Shown here piece by piece: positions 45,580 to 55,848 of a stretch of 64,000 bases of DNA. The translations under genes were made by a program, and so were the position numbers. This stretch comes from an uncultured bacterium (lineage in GTDB: Bacteria > Planctomycetota > UBA1135 > GCA-002686595): contig CADEGS010000005.1 of assembly GCA_902826945.1 (NCBI GenBank), positions 9,785 to 73,784 on the forward strand, read 5' to 3'. Every line of letters begins with the position of its first letter. Position 1 is the stretch's first letter. The notes below the pieces were generated by a model, which was given only the letters and a program-made list of their open reading frames with translations, had not been told where the DNA came from and made no database searches.

Positions 45580-45607
45580 TCAAGGGCCGGCGCGCGATCT
45601 CCGAAAG
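45580..45607 (+). promoter_or_regulatory. Sigma-28-like promoter TCAAG-N16-CCGAAAG
   Basis: TCAAG (45580-45584) and CCGAAAG (45601-45607), 16 nt apart and 39 nt before the HAMP-protein ATG. It is immediately followed by GGAAACGGGTTCC (45608-45620), the fourth GGAA-N5-TTCC copy, which would lie in the 5' leader. Confidence 0.35.
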
Positions 45608-45620
45608 GGAAACGGGTTCC
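45608..45620. promoter_or_regulatory. GGAA-N5-TTCC inverted repeat in the leader of the HAMP/kinase operon
   Basis: GGAAACGGGTTCC followed by GCCCCC. Its position after the predicted -10 suggests an RNA hairpin or an operator overlapping the transcription start. Confidence 0.35.
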
Positions 45621-45646
45621 GCCCCCGCTGGGGCCGCGAGGCTGTC

Positions 45647-46135
45647 ATGAAAGCCAAGAAGAACGATCGCCGACGGATCAAGCTGATCAAGCCCCGGTTG
45701 CAGCTGCGCCTGACCGCGGTCTTCCTGGGCCTCTCGGGGCTGGGCTTCCTGCTGCAGGCGCTGCACGTGGGCCTGCGGCTGTCGGAGGTCTCGGGCACGC
45801 TGCCGCACGACGGTCCCTACCTGATGTCGATGCTGCCCGAGCTGCCGATCGAGATCCTCCTGTTCTCGTTCGGGATGCTGATGCCGCTGACGCTGGCGGT
45901 GGGGGTGCTCGTCACCTTCCGCATCGCGGGGCCGGTCTACCGCTTCGAGCAGTTCCTGCGCGCGGTCAAGGGCGGCAAGCAGCTCGGCCCGTGCAAGCTG
46001 CGCGACGGCGACGAGCTGCAGGAGCTCTGCACCCTGATCAACGAGGTCACCGAGCCGCTGCGCCAGGGGCTGCGCACGCCCGCCGCGCAGGAGACGGCGG
46101 ACGCCGACGCCGCCGAGGTCCGCGCCGCCGGCTGA
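45647..46135 (+). CDS. Small membrane protein with HAMP-like domain
   Basis: A 162-residue protein with two membrane helices (about residues 20-45 and 68-92) followed by a HAMP-like cytoplasmic segment (FRIAGPVYRFEQFLRAVKGG, then a second helix ending NEVTEPLRQ). There is no kinase, cyclase or methyl-accepting output domain. It precedes the sensor kinase by 24 bp and probably modulates or senses with it. Basic N-terminus (MKAKKNDRRRIKLIKPR) agrees with cytoplasmic orientation. Function unknown. Confidence 0.75.
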   Translation: MKAKKNDRRRIKLIKPRLQLRLTAVFLGLSGLGFLLQALHVGLRLSEVSGTLPHDGPYLMSMLPELPIEILLFSFGMLMPLTLAVGVLVTFRIAGPVYRFEQFLRAVKGGKQLGPCKLRDGDELQELCTLINEVTEPLRQGLRTPAAQETADADAAEVRAAG

Positions 46136-46159
46136 CGCGCGCGGCGCGCGGTCTCCACC

Positions 46160-48040
46160 ATGTCCCTGCGCTCCAAGATCATCGCGATCCTCTCCGTCGT
46201 CGTGGTGCTGTACGCGGCCTTCGACAACGGCTTGCAGCGCGTGTTCGTGGGCCAGAGCTTCGACGCCTGGGAGCGCGAGGACGCCGCGCGCCGGCTGAGC
46301 GAGGCGAAGTGGTACCTCGACGACAAGATCCGCGAGGTGGACCTGCAGGGACGCCTGCTGGCCGGCCTCGAGCCCGTGTGCGACTTCGTGACCGGACGCG
46401 TCGGCGAGCCGCCGGAGGGCATCGCGGCGGCCCTGCAGGGCGAGGCGCCGCTCGACCTGCTCTACCTGTGCGACGCCGACGGGCGCGTCTTGTGGGGCCG
46501 GTTGCTCGAGCCGGAGACGCGCGCCGCGCTGCGCCTGCGCGAGTTCCCCGAGGGCGGCCTGTCCGCCCAGCACCCGCTGTTCGCGACCGCGCGTGACGGC
46601 GCGCCGACCGCCGGCCTGATGCTGACCGAGCGCTGGCCGATCCTGGTCGCGCGCCATCCCGTGGCCGGCGCGTCGGGCATGGCGTCGGTCGTCGCCGGTC
46701 GCTTCTTCGCCGAAGGGCTGCGCAAGAGCCTGAAGGACCGCGCGACGCTCGAGATCGACCTCGCGAGCCTGCTCGGCTCCGCGCTCGACCGCGAGCTGAT
46801 GGACGAGGTCACGACCTCGCCCGGCCCGGTGTCGCGCGTCGAGGAGGACCGCCTGCGGCTCTACGAGACCTACGCCGACCTGCGCCGCCAGCCGAGCATC
46901 CTGCTGCAGGCCGGGCTCGACCGCTCGATCGCCGAGCGCGGGCGCAAGACGTCCGACTACGCGCTGCTCTCGACGATCGCCACGGCGCTCCTGATCATGC
47001 TCGCGCTGCTGCGCCTCCTGCAGCGCATCGTCATCCGCCCGCTGAGCACGCTGACGCGCTGCGCCGTCGAGATCGGCCAGAACGACGACACGACGATGCG
47101 CGTGGACATGCGGCGCGAGGACGAGATCGGCCAGCTCTCGAACGAGTTCGACCGCATGCTCGAGAAGCTCGCGCACTCGCGCGAGCAGGTCGTGCGCACG
47201 GCGCGCCTGGCCGGCATGTCCGAGATCGCCACCGGCGTGCTGCACAACGTCGGCAACGTGCTGAACAGCGTCAACGTCTCGACCAGCCTGGTCGCCAAGC
47301 GCGCCGGCCAGCTCGCCGTGGGCGACCTGGAGCGCGTCCTGGGCGTGATGAACAAGCACGAGCACGACCTGGGAGACTTCGTGACGAACCACCCCAAGGG
47401 CAAGGCGCTGCTGCCGGTCTTGAACGAGGTTTCGACCGAGCTCGCGAGCCAGAAGGCCGCGCTCCTGGGCGAGCTCGAGTCGCTCGGCCAGGGCATCGAC
47501 CACATCGCGGACCTGGTGCGCTCGCAGCAGACGTACGCCGGCACCAAGGGCGTCTTCGAGCTGGCGCGCCTGGACCGCCAGGTGGAGGCGGCGCTCAAGA
47601 TCTGCGGCCAGGCGGGCACGGGCATCGAGGGGGTGGAGATCGTGCGCGAGTTCGAGGAGCTCCCGCCCGTGCACGTGGACAAGCACAAGCTGATGGAGAT
47701 CCTCGTCAACCTGCTGCAGAACGCGCGGCAGGCCCTGGCCGAGGTGGACCGGCCCGCGAAGCGCGTCACGATCCGCATCCGGCGCGCCGGCGCGCGCGTG
47801 CGGCTCGAGGTGGCGGACAACGGCCCGGGCATCAGCGCCGACAACCTCGCGCGCGTCTTCCACCACGGCTTCACGACCAAGAAGGACGGACACGGCTTCG
47901 GCCTGCACGTGTCCGCCAACGCCGCCACCGAGATGGGGGCGTCGCTGCGGGCCGAGAGCGAGGGCCTCGGGCACGGCGCGACCTTCGTGCTCGAGATCCC
48001 GATGCAGGAGGCCGTGCCCGAGCCCGCGCTCGCGGCCTGA
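46160..48040 (+). CDS. Membrane sensor histidine kinase (CHASE4-like, HAMP, HATPase)
   Basis: A 626-residue kinase. Transmembrane helix 1 is at about residues 5-22, an extracytoplasmic sensor of about 240 residues follows (FDAWEREDAARRLSEAKWYLDDKI resembles CHASE4), then helix 2 (about 272-295) and HAMP (RIVIRPLSTLTRC...). The phosphoacceptor is His362 in a GVLHNVGNVLNS box, the HNVGN type rather than HExxxP. The ATP domain has NLLQNARQAL (N box), VADNGPGIS (G1) and GHGFGLH (G2). It is co-transcribed with the hybrid kinase that starts 6 bp after its stop, to which it may pass phosphate. Confidence 0.92.
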   Translation: MSLRSKIIAILSVVVVLYAAFDNGLQRVFVGQSFDAWEREDAARRLSEAKWYLDDKIREVDLQGRLLAGLEPVCDFVTGRVGEPPEGIAAALQGEAPLDLLYLCDADGRVLWGRLLEPETRAALRLREFPEGGLSAQHPLFATARDGAPTAGLMLTERWPILVARHPVAGASGMASVVAGRFFAEGLRKSLKDRATLEIDLASLLGSALDRELMDEVTTSPGPVSRVEEDRLRLYETYADLRRQPSILLQAGLDRSIAERGRKTSDYALLSTIATALLIMLALLRLLQRIVIRPLSTLTRCAVEIGQNDDTTMRVDMRREDEIGQLSNEFDRMLEKLAHSREQVVRTARLAGMSEIATGVLHNVGNVLNSVNVSTSLVAKRAGQLAVGDLERVLGVMNKHEHDLGDFVTNHPKGKALLPVLNEVSTELASQKAALLGELESLGQGIDHIADLVRSQQTYAGTKGVFELARLDRQVEAALKICGQAGTGIEGVEIVREFEELPPVHVDKHKLMEILVNLLQNARQALAEVDRPAKRVTIRIRRAGARVRLEVADNGPGISADNLARVFHHGFTTKKDGHGFGLHVSANAATEMGASLRAESEGLGHGATFVLEIPMQEAVPEPALAA

Positions 48041-48045
48041 GCACC

Positions 48046-49887
<1,842 letters not shown>

Positions 49888-49942
49888 TCGGGGACCTCCC
49901 GTCAAGGTCGCCGGGGCGGCTTCCGGCCGCGCCACGGGCGGC

Positions 49943-49948
49943 TATGAT
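49943..49948 (+). promoter_or_regulatory. -10-like TATGAT before the FG-GAP gene
   Basis: TATGAT lies 111 nt before the ATG at 50060, giving a leader of about 105 nt. No clear -35; a TCAAG (49902) is too far upstream for this -10. Confidence 0.3.
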
Positions 49949-50059
49949 GTGCGGCTCGCAGGGGCGGCCGGCGCGCCAGGGGGAGGGCGCGCGGCGAGCT
50001 CCGCGTCCCCCCCCACGACCGCTTCGGGTCCGCACACGACCCGCAGGACCGACCCCTCG

Positions 50060-51751
50060 ATGAGCACCCATGTCCTCGCGGCCCGGCGGGCCGCTTCCGG
50101 GCTCCTCCTCTGCCTCTGCCTCGGCGTCGCGCGCCCGGCCGCCGCACAGGTGGTGCACGTGCGCGAGCTCTCCGCGGCGACCACGCCCTTCCTGTCCGCC
50201 CTGGACGACCACGACGAGTTCGGGCGCGCGGCCGCACGCATCGGCGACCTCGACGGCGACGGCGTGTCCGAGGTGGCGGTTGGAGCGCCGCTGGACGACG
50301 ACGGCGGCTCCGACCGCGGCGCCGTCCACGTGCTGTTCATGCGCGCCGACGGCTCGATCCGCGCGGAGCAGAAGATCAGCGCCACGCAGGGCGGCTTCGG
50401 CGGAGCGCTCGACGACCTCGACCTGTTCGGGTGCTCGCTGGCCGCGCCCGGCGACCTGGACGGCGACGGCGTGCCCGACCTCTTCGTCGGCGCGCGCAAG
50501 GACGACGACGGCGCCACGAACCAGGGCGCGGTGTGGACGCTCTTCCTGCGCGCCGACGGCACGGTGCGCGCGGAGCAGAAGATCAGCGCCACGCAGGGCG
50601 GCTTCCGCGGCGCGCTGGCGCGCCTGGACACGTTCGGCAGCTCGCTGGCCGTGCTGGGCGACCTCGACGGCGACGGCCTCTCCGAGCTGGCGGTCGGCGC
50701 CGAGCAGGACGACTCGGGCGGCCTGGACGCGGGCGCGGTCTGGATCCTCTTCCTCGACGCCGCCGCGCGCGTGCGCGACCAGGTGCGCATCCGCTCCGGC
50801 GACGCGGGCTTCGGGATCCTCGACCCGCTCGACCGCTTCGGCAGCGCGCTGGCCGCGCCGGGCGACCTGGACGGCGACGGCACGCCCGACCTGGCGGTCG
50901 GCGCGGACGCCGACGACGACGGCGGCAACAACCACGGAGCCGTGTACCTGCTGTTCCTCGAGGCGGACGGCACGGTCGGCTCGTGGCGCAAGCTCAGCTC
51001 GGTCGCGGGCGGCTTCCGGGGCCCGCTGGCCGACAAGGACCGCTTCGGCGCCTCGCTGGCCTGGCTGGGCGACCTCGAGGGCGACGGCCTCCTCGAGCTC
51101 GCCGTCGGTGCGCCCTTCGACGACGACGGCGGCGCCGACCGCGGCGCTGTGTGGGTGATCAGCCTGACGCGCGCCGGGCGGGCGATCCACGAGCGCAAGA
51201 TCAGCTCGTCGCGCAGCCAGTTCGGCGGCGACCTGCTCGACGGCAACCTGTTCGGCACCGGCATCGTCGGCCTGGGCGACCTGGACGGCGACGGGACGGG
51301 CGACCTCCTCGTCGGCGCGGCGGGGGACGACGACGGCGGGCCGGACCGCGGGGCCACGTGGGTCTCCTACCTCGGCCAGCTCGCCACGCACCGCTTCTTC
51401 AACGGCGCCGGCGTGAACTCCGTCTGCCTCGCCCCGAGCAACCTGCCGATCCTCGGCACGCGCTGGGAGCTCTCGGTCACCACGTTCCAGCACGCCGGCG
51501 CGCTCTCGAGCTTCGTGATCTCCTACGAGCGCCCCCTGGGCGTGCTCGTGCCCGCCGGCCAGGTGCTGGTGGATCCGACCTCGATCCCGCTCTTCGTCTC
51601 GCTCGTGCCCTCCTCGGGCTCGGCGGACGTGCACGGCGTGGCCGTGCCCTACGACCCGGTGCTGGTCGGACGCACGTTCTACGCGCAGGCGGGGATCCTG
51701 GGCGGCCAGCTCGAGCTCTGCAACGCGATCGCCTACACGCCGGGGTACTGA
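50060..51751 (+). CDS. Secreted FG-GAP repeat (beta-propeller) protein
   Basis: A 563-residue exported protein with signal peptide AASGLLLCLCLGVARPAAAQ. Residues about 45-440 hold at least six FG-GAP/integrin-alpha-like repeats of roughly 60-70 residues, each with FG, GDLDGDG (calcium loop) and a VGAxxDDDGG element, most likely a seven-bladed propeller. The C-terminal about 110 residues form a beta domain ending YAQAGILGGQLELCNAIAYTPGY, a tail type I associate with planctomycete secreted proteins (from memory). Likely a cell-surface or extracellular adhesion protein. A 39 bp exact DNA repeat spaced 207 bp shows recent repeat duplication. Confidence 0.9.
   Translation: MSTHVLAARRAASGLLLCLCLGVARPAAAQVVHVRELSAATTPFLSALDDHDEFGRAAARIGDLDGDGVSEVAVGAPLDDDGGSDRGAVHVLFMRADGSIRAEQKISATQGGFGGALDDLDLFGCSLAAPGDLDGDGVPDLFVGARKDDDGATNQGAVWTLFLRADGTVRAEQKISATQGGFRGALARLDTFGSSLAVLGDLDGDGLSELAVGAEQDDSGGLDAGAVWILFLDAAARVRDQVRIRSGDAGFGILDPLDRFGSALAAPGDLDGDGTPDLAVGADADDDGGNNHGAVYLLFLEADGTVGSWRKLSSVAGGFRGPLADKDRFGASLAWLGDLEGDGLLELAVGAPFDDDGGADRGAVWVISLTRAGRAIHERKISSSRSQFGGDLLDGNLFGTGIVGLGDLDGDGTGDLLVGAAGDDDGGPDRGATWVSYLGQLATHRFFNGAGVNSVCLAPSNLPILGTRWELSVTTFQHAGALSSFVISYERPLGVLVPAGQVLVDPTSIPLFVSLVPSSGSADVHGVAVPYDPVLVGRTFYAQAGILGGQLELCNAIAYTPGY
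50360..50605 (+). repeat. 39 bp exact direct repeat inside the FG-GAP gene, 207 bp period
   Basis: Copies at 50360-50398 and 50567-50605 are identical at all 39 bases, beginning CGCGCGGAGCAGAAG. The 207 bp distance equals 69 codons, one propeller repeat, so the duplication keeps frame. Confidence 0.85.
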
Positions 51752-51780
51752 GCAGCCGCGCGCGTCCGCAGGGTCCCGTC

Positions 51781-51824
51781 GGGGGGGGCGACCGGCCCTT
51801 TTTTCCGGCCCTCAAGCCCCCCCC
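51781..51824 (+). terminator. Possible terminator: G8/C8 stem around a CCGGCC-T6 segment
   Basis: Eight G (51781-51788) can pair with eight C (51817-51824), enclosing CCGGCCCTTTTTTCCGGCCC. It lies 30 bp after the FG-GAP stop. The T6 is inside the loop rather than after the stem, so a normal intrinsic terminator is uncertain, and the right arm overlaps the predicted promoter of the next gene. Confidence 0.3.
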
Positions 51825-51841
51825 GCGTCCGGCGCCGATAG
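51812..51841 (+). promoter_or_regulatory. Sigma-28-like promoter TCAAG-N18-CCGATAG
   Basis: TCAAG (51812-51816) and GCCGATAG (51834-51841), with 18 nt between TCAAG and CCGATAG, 19 nt before the ATG at 51861. The -10 half is the closest match in the window to the FliA box GCCGATAA. Confidence 0.45.
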
Positions 51842-51860
51842 AGCCCGCCGGAGGCCGCCG

Positions 51861-52694
51861 ATGTCCATGCTCCAGGTGAACGAGCTCGCGCGCCGGATCG
51901 CTCGCAGCGATCCCGAGAACGCGGCCGAGCAGAGAGAGCTGCTCGAGCTCCTGCGCGCGCTGCGCGACCGGGTCCAGGGCGAGAAGGCGCACGACGTGCG
52001 CCTGCGCCTGGACTCCGCGCTGCTCCTGATGGACTACCTCGCGCACATGGGCGGAGGCGGCGACGAGGTGCTGCGCATCGTGTCGCGCCTGGTGGCCTCG
52101 CTCGACCCGTTCTTCAGCCCCGCGGTCACGATCCGCAAGCCGCGCGCGGGCGAGGGGAGCCTGGAGGTCACGTTCGACGGCTCGCGCGGGGGAGGCTCGC
52201 TCTCCGACCGCGACGAGCAAGAGCACAAGCTGATGACCGACATGCTGCTGGGAGAGATCCTGGTGCAGTTCGGCACGATCAACTCGGCGCAGGTGTGCGA
52301 GGCGCTCGAGCTGCAGAACGCGAAGAAGATCCGCTTCGGCGACGCGCTGATCGAGCTCGGCGCGGCGTCGCGCAGCGACATCCTGAGCGCCATCGGCTAC
52401 CAGGACAAGATGCGGCGCGAGGCGACGGGCGAGAAGGCGCCGTCCCCCTCGGCGCCGCTCCCGACCTTCCACCCCGTGCGCAAGGACCTGAAGCTCGTCT
52501 CCGACATGCTTCTCGGCGACCTGCTCGTGCGCATGGGCAAGATCACGCAAGAGCAGCTCGAGAAGGGCCTGCGCGCCCAGCGCGCGACCGGCCTGCGCAT
52601 CGGCGAGGCGATGGTCCAGATGGGCTGGGTGGCCTGGAAGGACATCGAGGAGGCGCTGCGCGTCCAGAACGAGCGCCGCGTCTCCGTGCAGTAG
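51861..52694 (+). CDS. Protein with two GspE N-terminal-like (T2SSE_N) domains
   Basis: A 277-residue cytoplasmic protein. Residues 1-110 are a helical N-terminal region. Two copies of the GspE/PilB N-terminal domain follow at about 125-185 (LLGEILVQFGTINSAQVCEAL, GDALIELGAASRSDILSAI) and 213-275 (LLGDLLVRMGKITQEQLEKGL, GEAMVQMGWVAWKDIEEAL). In GspE this domain contacts GspL; stand-alone or tandem forms are thought to be adaptors for pilus or secretion ATPases, and some relatives bind cyclic di-GMP. GGAGG 6 nt upstream decides ATG 51861 over the ATG at 51867. Confidence 0.82.
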   Translation: MSMLQVNELARRIARSDPENAAEQRELLELLRALRDRVQGEKAHDVRLRLDSALLLMDYLAHMGGGGDEVLRIVSRLVASLDPFFSPAVTIRKPRAGEGSLEVTFDGSRGGGSLSDRDEQEHKLMTDMLLGEILVQFGTINSAQVCEALELQNAKKIRFGDALIELGAASRSDILSAIGYQDKMRREATGEKAPSPSAPLPTFHPVRKDLKLVSDMLLGDLLVRMGKITQEQLEKGLRAQRATGLRIGEAMVQMGWVAWKDIEEALRVQNERRVSVQ

Positions 52695-52723
52695 GCCCGC
52701 GCCCGGCGCCGCGCGCGGACGGC

Positions 52724-52729
52724 TAGACT
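52724..52729 (+). promoter_or_regulatory. -10-like TAGACT before the TPR gene
   Basis: TAGACT ends 16 nt before the ATG at 52746, giving a leader of about 9 nt with no Shine-Dalgarno. Same hexamer as at 38729. Confidence 0.35.
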
Positions 52730-52745
52730 GCGGGGCCTCGCCCCG

Positions 52746-53759
52746 ATGCGCCTCCTCCCGCTCCTCCTCCTGGCGCTCGCGCAGCTCCCGCCCGAGGCGC
52801 TGCGTCTGCTGCGCGAGCAGCGGCCGCGCGAGGCGGCCCTCGTGCTCGAGCAGGAGCTCGCGCGGCGCCCCGAGCAGGGCGAGCTGCGCCGCGCGCTGGT
52901 GCGCGTCCTGCTCGACCTCGAGCAGAGCGAGCGGGCGCTGGCGCTCGCGCAGGGCTTCCCCGAGCTGGACGGCCTGCGCGCGCGCGCCCTGCACGCGCTG
53001 GGCCGCCTGGAGGAGGCGCTGCCGCTCTTCGAGCGCGGCGGCGCGCAGGAGCTCCTGCTCGCCGCCGACGCGCTGGACGCGCTCGGGCGCCAGGACGGCG
53101 TGGCCGCCGTGCTCGCGCGGGCCGAGGCGCTGCTCGGCGCCGAGCACCCGGCCGCGCTCGTCTTGCGCGGCCGCGAGCGGGCGCGCGCGGGCCGGCACGA
53201 GCAGGCGGCCGACTGCTTCCGGCGCGCGCGCGCCGCCGATCCGCTCGACGCGCGCGCGCTGTTCGGGCTCGGGCGCTCGCTGGTCCTCCTCGGCCGGCAC
53301 GAGGAGGGGCTGGCCGTCCTGGAGGAGCACCGCCGCCTGCTGCCGCTGCTCGACCGCCTCGAGTTCGCGCGCGCCGGGCTCGCGCTCGACCCCGCGCACG
53401 CGCCGAACCGCGCCGCGCTGGGGGACGTCGAGCGCGAGCTCGGGCGCACGGCCGCGGCCGAGGCCGAGTACCGCGCGGCGCTCGAGCTCGCGCGCGGGGA
53501 CGAGGTCGTGCCGATCGCGCTGCGCCTGGCGCGGCTCCTCGACGAGGATCGCGCGGACGGCGCGGCCGCGATCGCGCTCCTGCGCGCGGCGCAGGAGCGC
53601 TTCCCCGACGTCCGGCTCGCGGTGCGCGAGGGCGACCTGCTCGAGGCGCGCGGCGAGCGCGACGCCGCCGTCCTGGTCTGGCGCCGGGCGGCGCGCTCGC
53701 GGCCGGGCGACCCGGCCATCGCCGAGCGCCTGGCGCGCGCGGGGGCGGCCGAGCGGTGA
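52746..53759 (+). CDS. Tetratricopeptide repeat protein, probably exported
   Basis: A 337-residue TPR protein. The first about 15 residues (MRLLPLLLLALAQLP) may be a short signal or anchor. At least six helical pairs follow, such as EAALVLEQELARRPEQGELRRAL and HEQAADCFRRARAADPLDARALFGLGRSL, and the last part (VLVWRRAARSRPGDPAIAERL) matches TPR. Its stop codon overlaps the GTG of the following lipoprotein gene (GTGA), so the two are co-translated. TPR proteins paired with ASPIC/UnbV proteins are common in planctomycetes and acidobacteria. Function unknown. Confidence 0.82.
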   Translation: MRLLPLLLLALAQLPPEALRLLREQRPREAALVLEQELARRPEQGELRRALVRVLLDLEQSERALALAQGFPELDGLRARALHALGRLEEALPLFERGGAQELLLAADALDALGRQDGVAAVLARAEALLGAEHPAALVLRGRERARAGRHEQAADCFRRARAADPLDARALFGLGRSLVLLGRHEEGLAVLEEHRRLLPLLDRLEFARAGLALDPAHAPNRAALGDVERELGRTAAAEAEYRAALELARGDEVVPIALRLARLLDEDRADGAAAIALLRAAQERFPDVRLAVREGDLLEARGERDAAVLVWRRAARSRPGDPAIAERLARAGAAER

Positions 53760-55432
53760 GGAGCGCGGCGCCCCTCTGCCTGCTGGCGGCGGCCTGCTCG
53801 GACGGCGCGCGGCCGCCGCAGCCGGCGCCCGCCGCGACGGCGCACGCCGCCGCGGCGATCCGCTTCCGCGACACGACCGAGCGCTCGGGCGTGCGCTTCG
53901 TGCACGAGGCCGGGCGCACGCAGGAGAAGCACCTGCCCGAGACGATGGGGGCCGGCGCGGCGCTCGTCGACGTGGACGAGGACGGCGACCTCGACCTGTA
54001 CCTCGTGCAGGGCGGCGCGCTCGTGCGCGAGGCGGGCGCGGCGCCGGCGGGACCGACGAACGCGCTGTGGACGAACCACGGCGACGGCACGTTCGAGGAC
54101 GCGACCGCGAAGAGCGGCGCGGCCGCCGACCCCGGCTACGGCATGGGCGTGGCCGTGGGCGACGCCGACGGCGACGGCCGGGCGGACCTGCTCGTCACGA
54201 ACTTCGGCCCCGACGTCCTGCTCCTGGGCGACGGCCGCGGCGCGTTCGCCGCCGCGGCGCCCGAGCTCTCCGACCCGCGCTGGACGACGGGGGCCGCCTT
54301 CCTCGACGCCGACCGCGACGGCGACCTCGACCTGTACGTCGCCGCCTACGTCGAGGTCGATCTGGAGCACCCCGCCTGGTGCGGCCGCCGCGAGCCGGGC
54401 TGGCGCACGGTCTGCCACCCCGACCGCTACCCCGGCCTGCAGGACCGCTTCTACGAGAACCGGGGCGGCGCCTCCTTCGCCGACGCGACCGTGGGCGCGG
54501 GCCTGTCCGACTCGTGGGGCAAGGGGCTGGGCGTCGTCGCGAGCGATCTCGACCGCGACGGCTGGCTCGACCTGTACGTCGCGAACGACAGCACGGAGAA
54601 CCGCCTGTGGCGCAACGAGGGCGGCCGCTTCTCGGACGCGACGCTGCTCTCGGGCACGGGCGTGGACGGCAACGGCACGACCGAGGCCGGCATGGGGCTC
54701 GCCGCCGGCGACGTGGACGGCGACGGCGACGTCGATCTGTACGTCACGAACTTCGACCACGAGTCGCACACGCTCTACGCGAACCTGGGCGGGCTGCTCT
54801 TCGTGGACGCCACGGCGCCGGCCGGGATCGAGGCGCCCACGCGCCTGCCGGTCGGCTTCGGGACGGTGCTGGCCGACCTCGACGACGACGGCGACCTCGA
54901 CCTGGCCGTCGCGAACGGGCACATCGTGGACTGCATCCGGCTGTACGACGAGGCGCAGACCTGGGCGCAGCGCGCGCAGCTCTTCGTCAACGACGGAGGC
55001 GGGCGCTTCTCCGACGGCTCGGACGCGGCGGGCGACCTGTGCGCCGCGCCGCGCGTCGGGCGCGGGCTCGCCTGCGGCGACCTCGACGGCGACGGCGACC
55101 TCGACCTGGTCGCGACCGAGTGCGGCGGTCCGGCGCGCGTGCTCACGAACGAGGGCCCGGGCGGGCGGGCGGTCGTGCTCGCGGGTCTGCCCCAGGGCGC
55201 GCTCGTCGAGGCGCGCTTCGCCGACGGCTCGCGCCAGGTGCGCGAGGCGGGGCCGCAGCCGTCCTACCTCTCGCCCGGAGCCCCGGAGGTGCACCTCGGG
55301 CTGGGCGCCGCCGGGAACCGGTTGGTCGCGCTCGCGGTGGGGGGGACGGCCGTCCTGCTGCCGGCGCCGCTGGCCGCCGGCCGCGTCCGGCTCGAGAGAG
55401 CGGCGGACGGATGGATCGTCAAGATCCCTTGA
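53756..55432 (+). CDS. Lipoprotein with VCBS/FG-GAP repeats and ASPIC/UnbV-like C-terminus (CRTAC1 family)
   Basis: A 558-residue protein starting with GTG (53756). The N-terminus RSAAPLCLLAAACSDG is a lipoprotein signal with lipobox LAAAC. The body has repeated calcium-loop blades (VDVDEDGDLDLYLVQ, GDADGDGRADLLVTNFG, DADRDGDLDLYVA, SDLDRDGWLDLYVAN, GDVDGDGDVDLYVTNF, ADLDDDGDLDLAVANG, GDLDGDGDLDLVATE), seven in all, a full propeller. The C-terminal about 90 residues (ALVEARFADGSRQVREA, PEVHLGLG) match the ASPIC/UnbV domain. It is a surface-exposed lipoprotein of the CRTAC1 type; partner is the overlapping TPR protein. Ligand unknown. Confidence 0.9.
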   Translation: MRSAAPLCLLAAACSDGARPPQPAPAATAHAAAAIRFRDTTERSGVRFVHEAGRTQEKHLPETMGAGAALVDVDEDGDLDLYLVQGGALVREAGAAPAGPTNALWTNHGDGTFEDATAKSGAAADPGYGMGVAVGDADGDGRADLLVTNFGPDVLLLGDGRGAFAAAAPELSDPRWTTGAAFLDADRDGDLDLYVAAYVEVDLEHPAWCGRREPGWRTVCHPDRYPGLQDRFYENRGGASFADATVGAGLSDSWGKGLGVVASDLDRDGWLDLYVANDSTENRLWRNEGGRFSDATLLSGTGVDGNGTTEAGMGLAAGDVDGDGDVDLYVTNFDHESHTLYANLGGLLFVDATAPAGIEAPTRLPVGFGTVLADLDDDGDLDLAVANGHIVDCIRLYDEAQTWAQRAQLFVNDGGGRFSDGSDAAGDLCAAPRVGRGLACGDLDGDGDLDLVATECGGPARVLTNEGPGGRAVVLAGLPQGALVEARFADGSRQVREAGPQPSYLSPGAPEVHLGLGAAGNRLVALAVGGTAVLLPAPLAAGRVRLERAADGWIVKIP

Positions 55433-55508
55433 TGTTCGGGGGGCGAATTGGGACGAGCTTGCGCTTTGGCGGGACGGGACCATCCTCGGTCCTCCAGGGG
55501 GGCAGCCG

Positions 55509-55769
55509 ATGGACCACACGAGCGGACGCGCGGGTTCGGGCGAGGGGGGGACGGGTGTCGAGCGCGACTACGTCCTGCAGCCGCAGCGCCCGCCGGGCAC
55601 CTCGATCGGCGTGAGCCAGTACTGCGCGATGCTCGTCTCGCGCGAGAAGCTCGTCCGGCGCGACGACGTGTGGTCGGGCACGCGCGGCCTCTACGACCCG
55701 CTCGCCGACCGCTGGTACTGGGTGGACGAGCGCGAGATCGAGGCCGAGCTCCTGCCGCCTGCTCGCTGA
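55509..55769 (+). CDS. Small hypothetical protein, 86 aa
   Basis: An 86-residue ORF with a Gly-rich first 20 residues and a well-structured remainder (SQYCAMLVSREKLVRRDDVW, DPLADRWYWVDEREIEAEL). Its third-position GC bias matches neighbouring genes, and GGGGGG precedes the ATG by about 6 nt. I recognise no family. A TAGAGT hexamer follows it (55794) and belongs to the next gene. Alternative: a non-translated gap, but the amino acid composition argues for a gene. Confidence 0.55.
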   Translation: MDHTSGRAGSGEGGTGVERDYVLQPQRPPGTSIGVSQYCAMLVSREKLVRRDDVWSGTRGLYDPLADRWYWVDEREIEAELLPPAR

Positions 55770-55831
55770 CCCCCCGTCCCGGCGCGGCCGGGCTAGAGTT
55801 CCATGGGGGGCCGCGCGCCCGCGCGCGGCGG

Positions 55832-55837
55832 TAGGAT
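55832..55837 (+). promoter_or_regulatory. -10-like TAGGAT just before the CHAD gene
   Basis: TAGGAT ends 11 nt before the ATG at 55849, giving a leader of about 4 nt. A second candidate, TAGAGT, lies at 55794-55799. Confidence 0.35.
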
Positions 55838-55848
55838 CCGCGCTCTCC

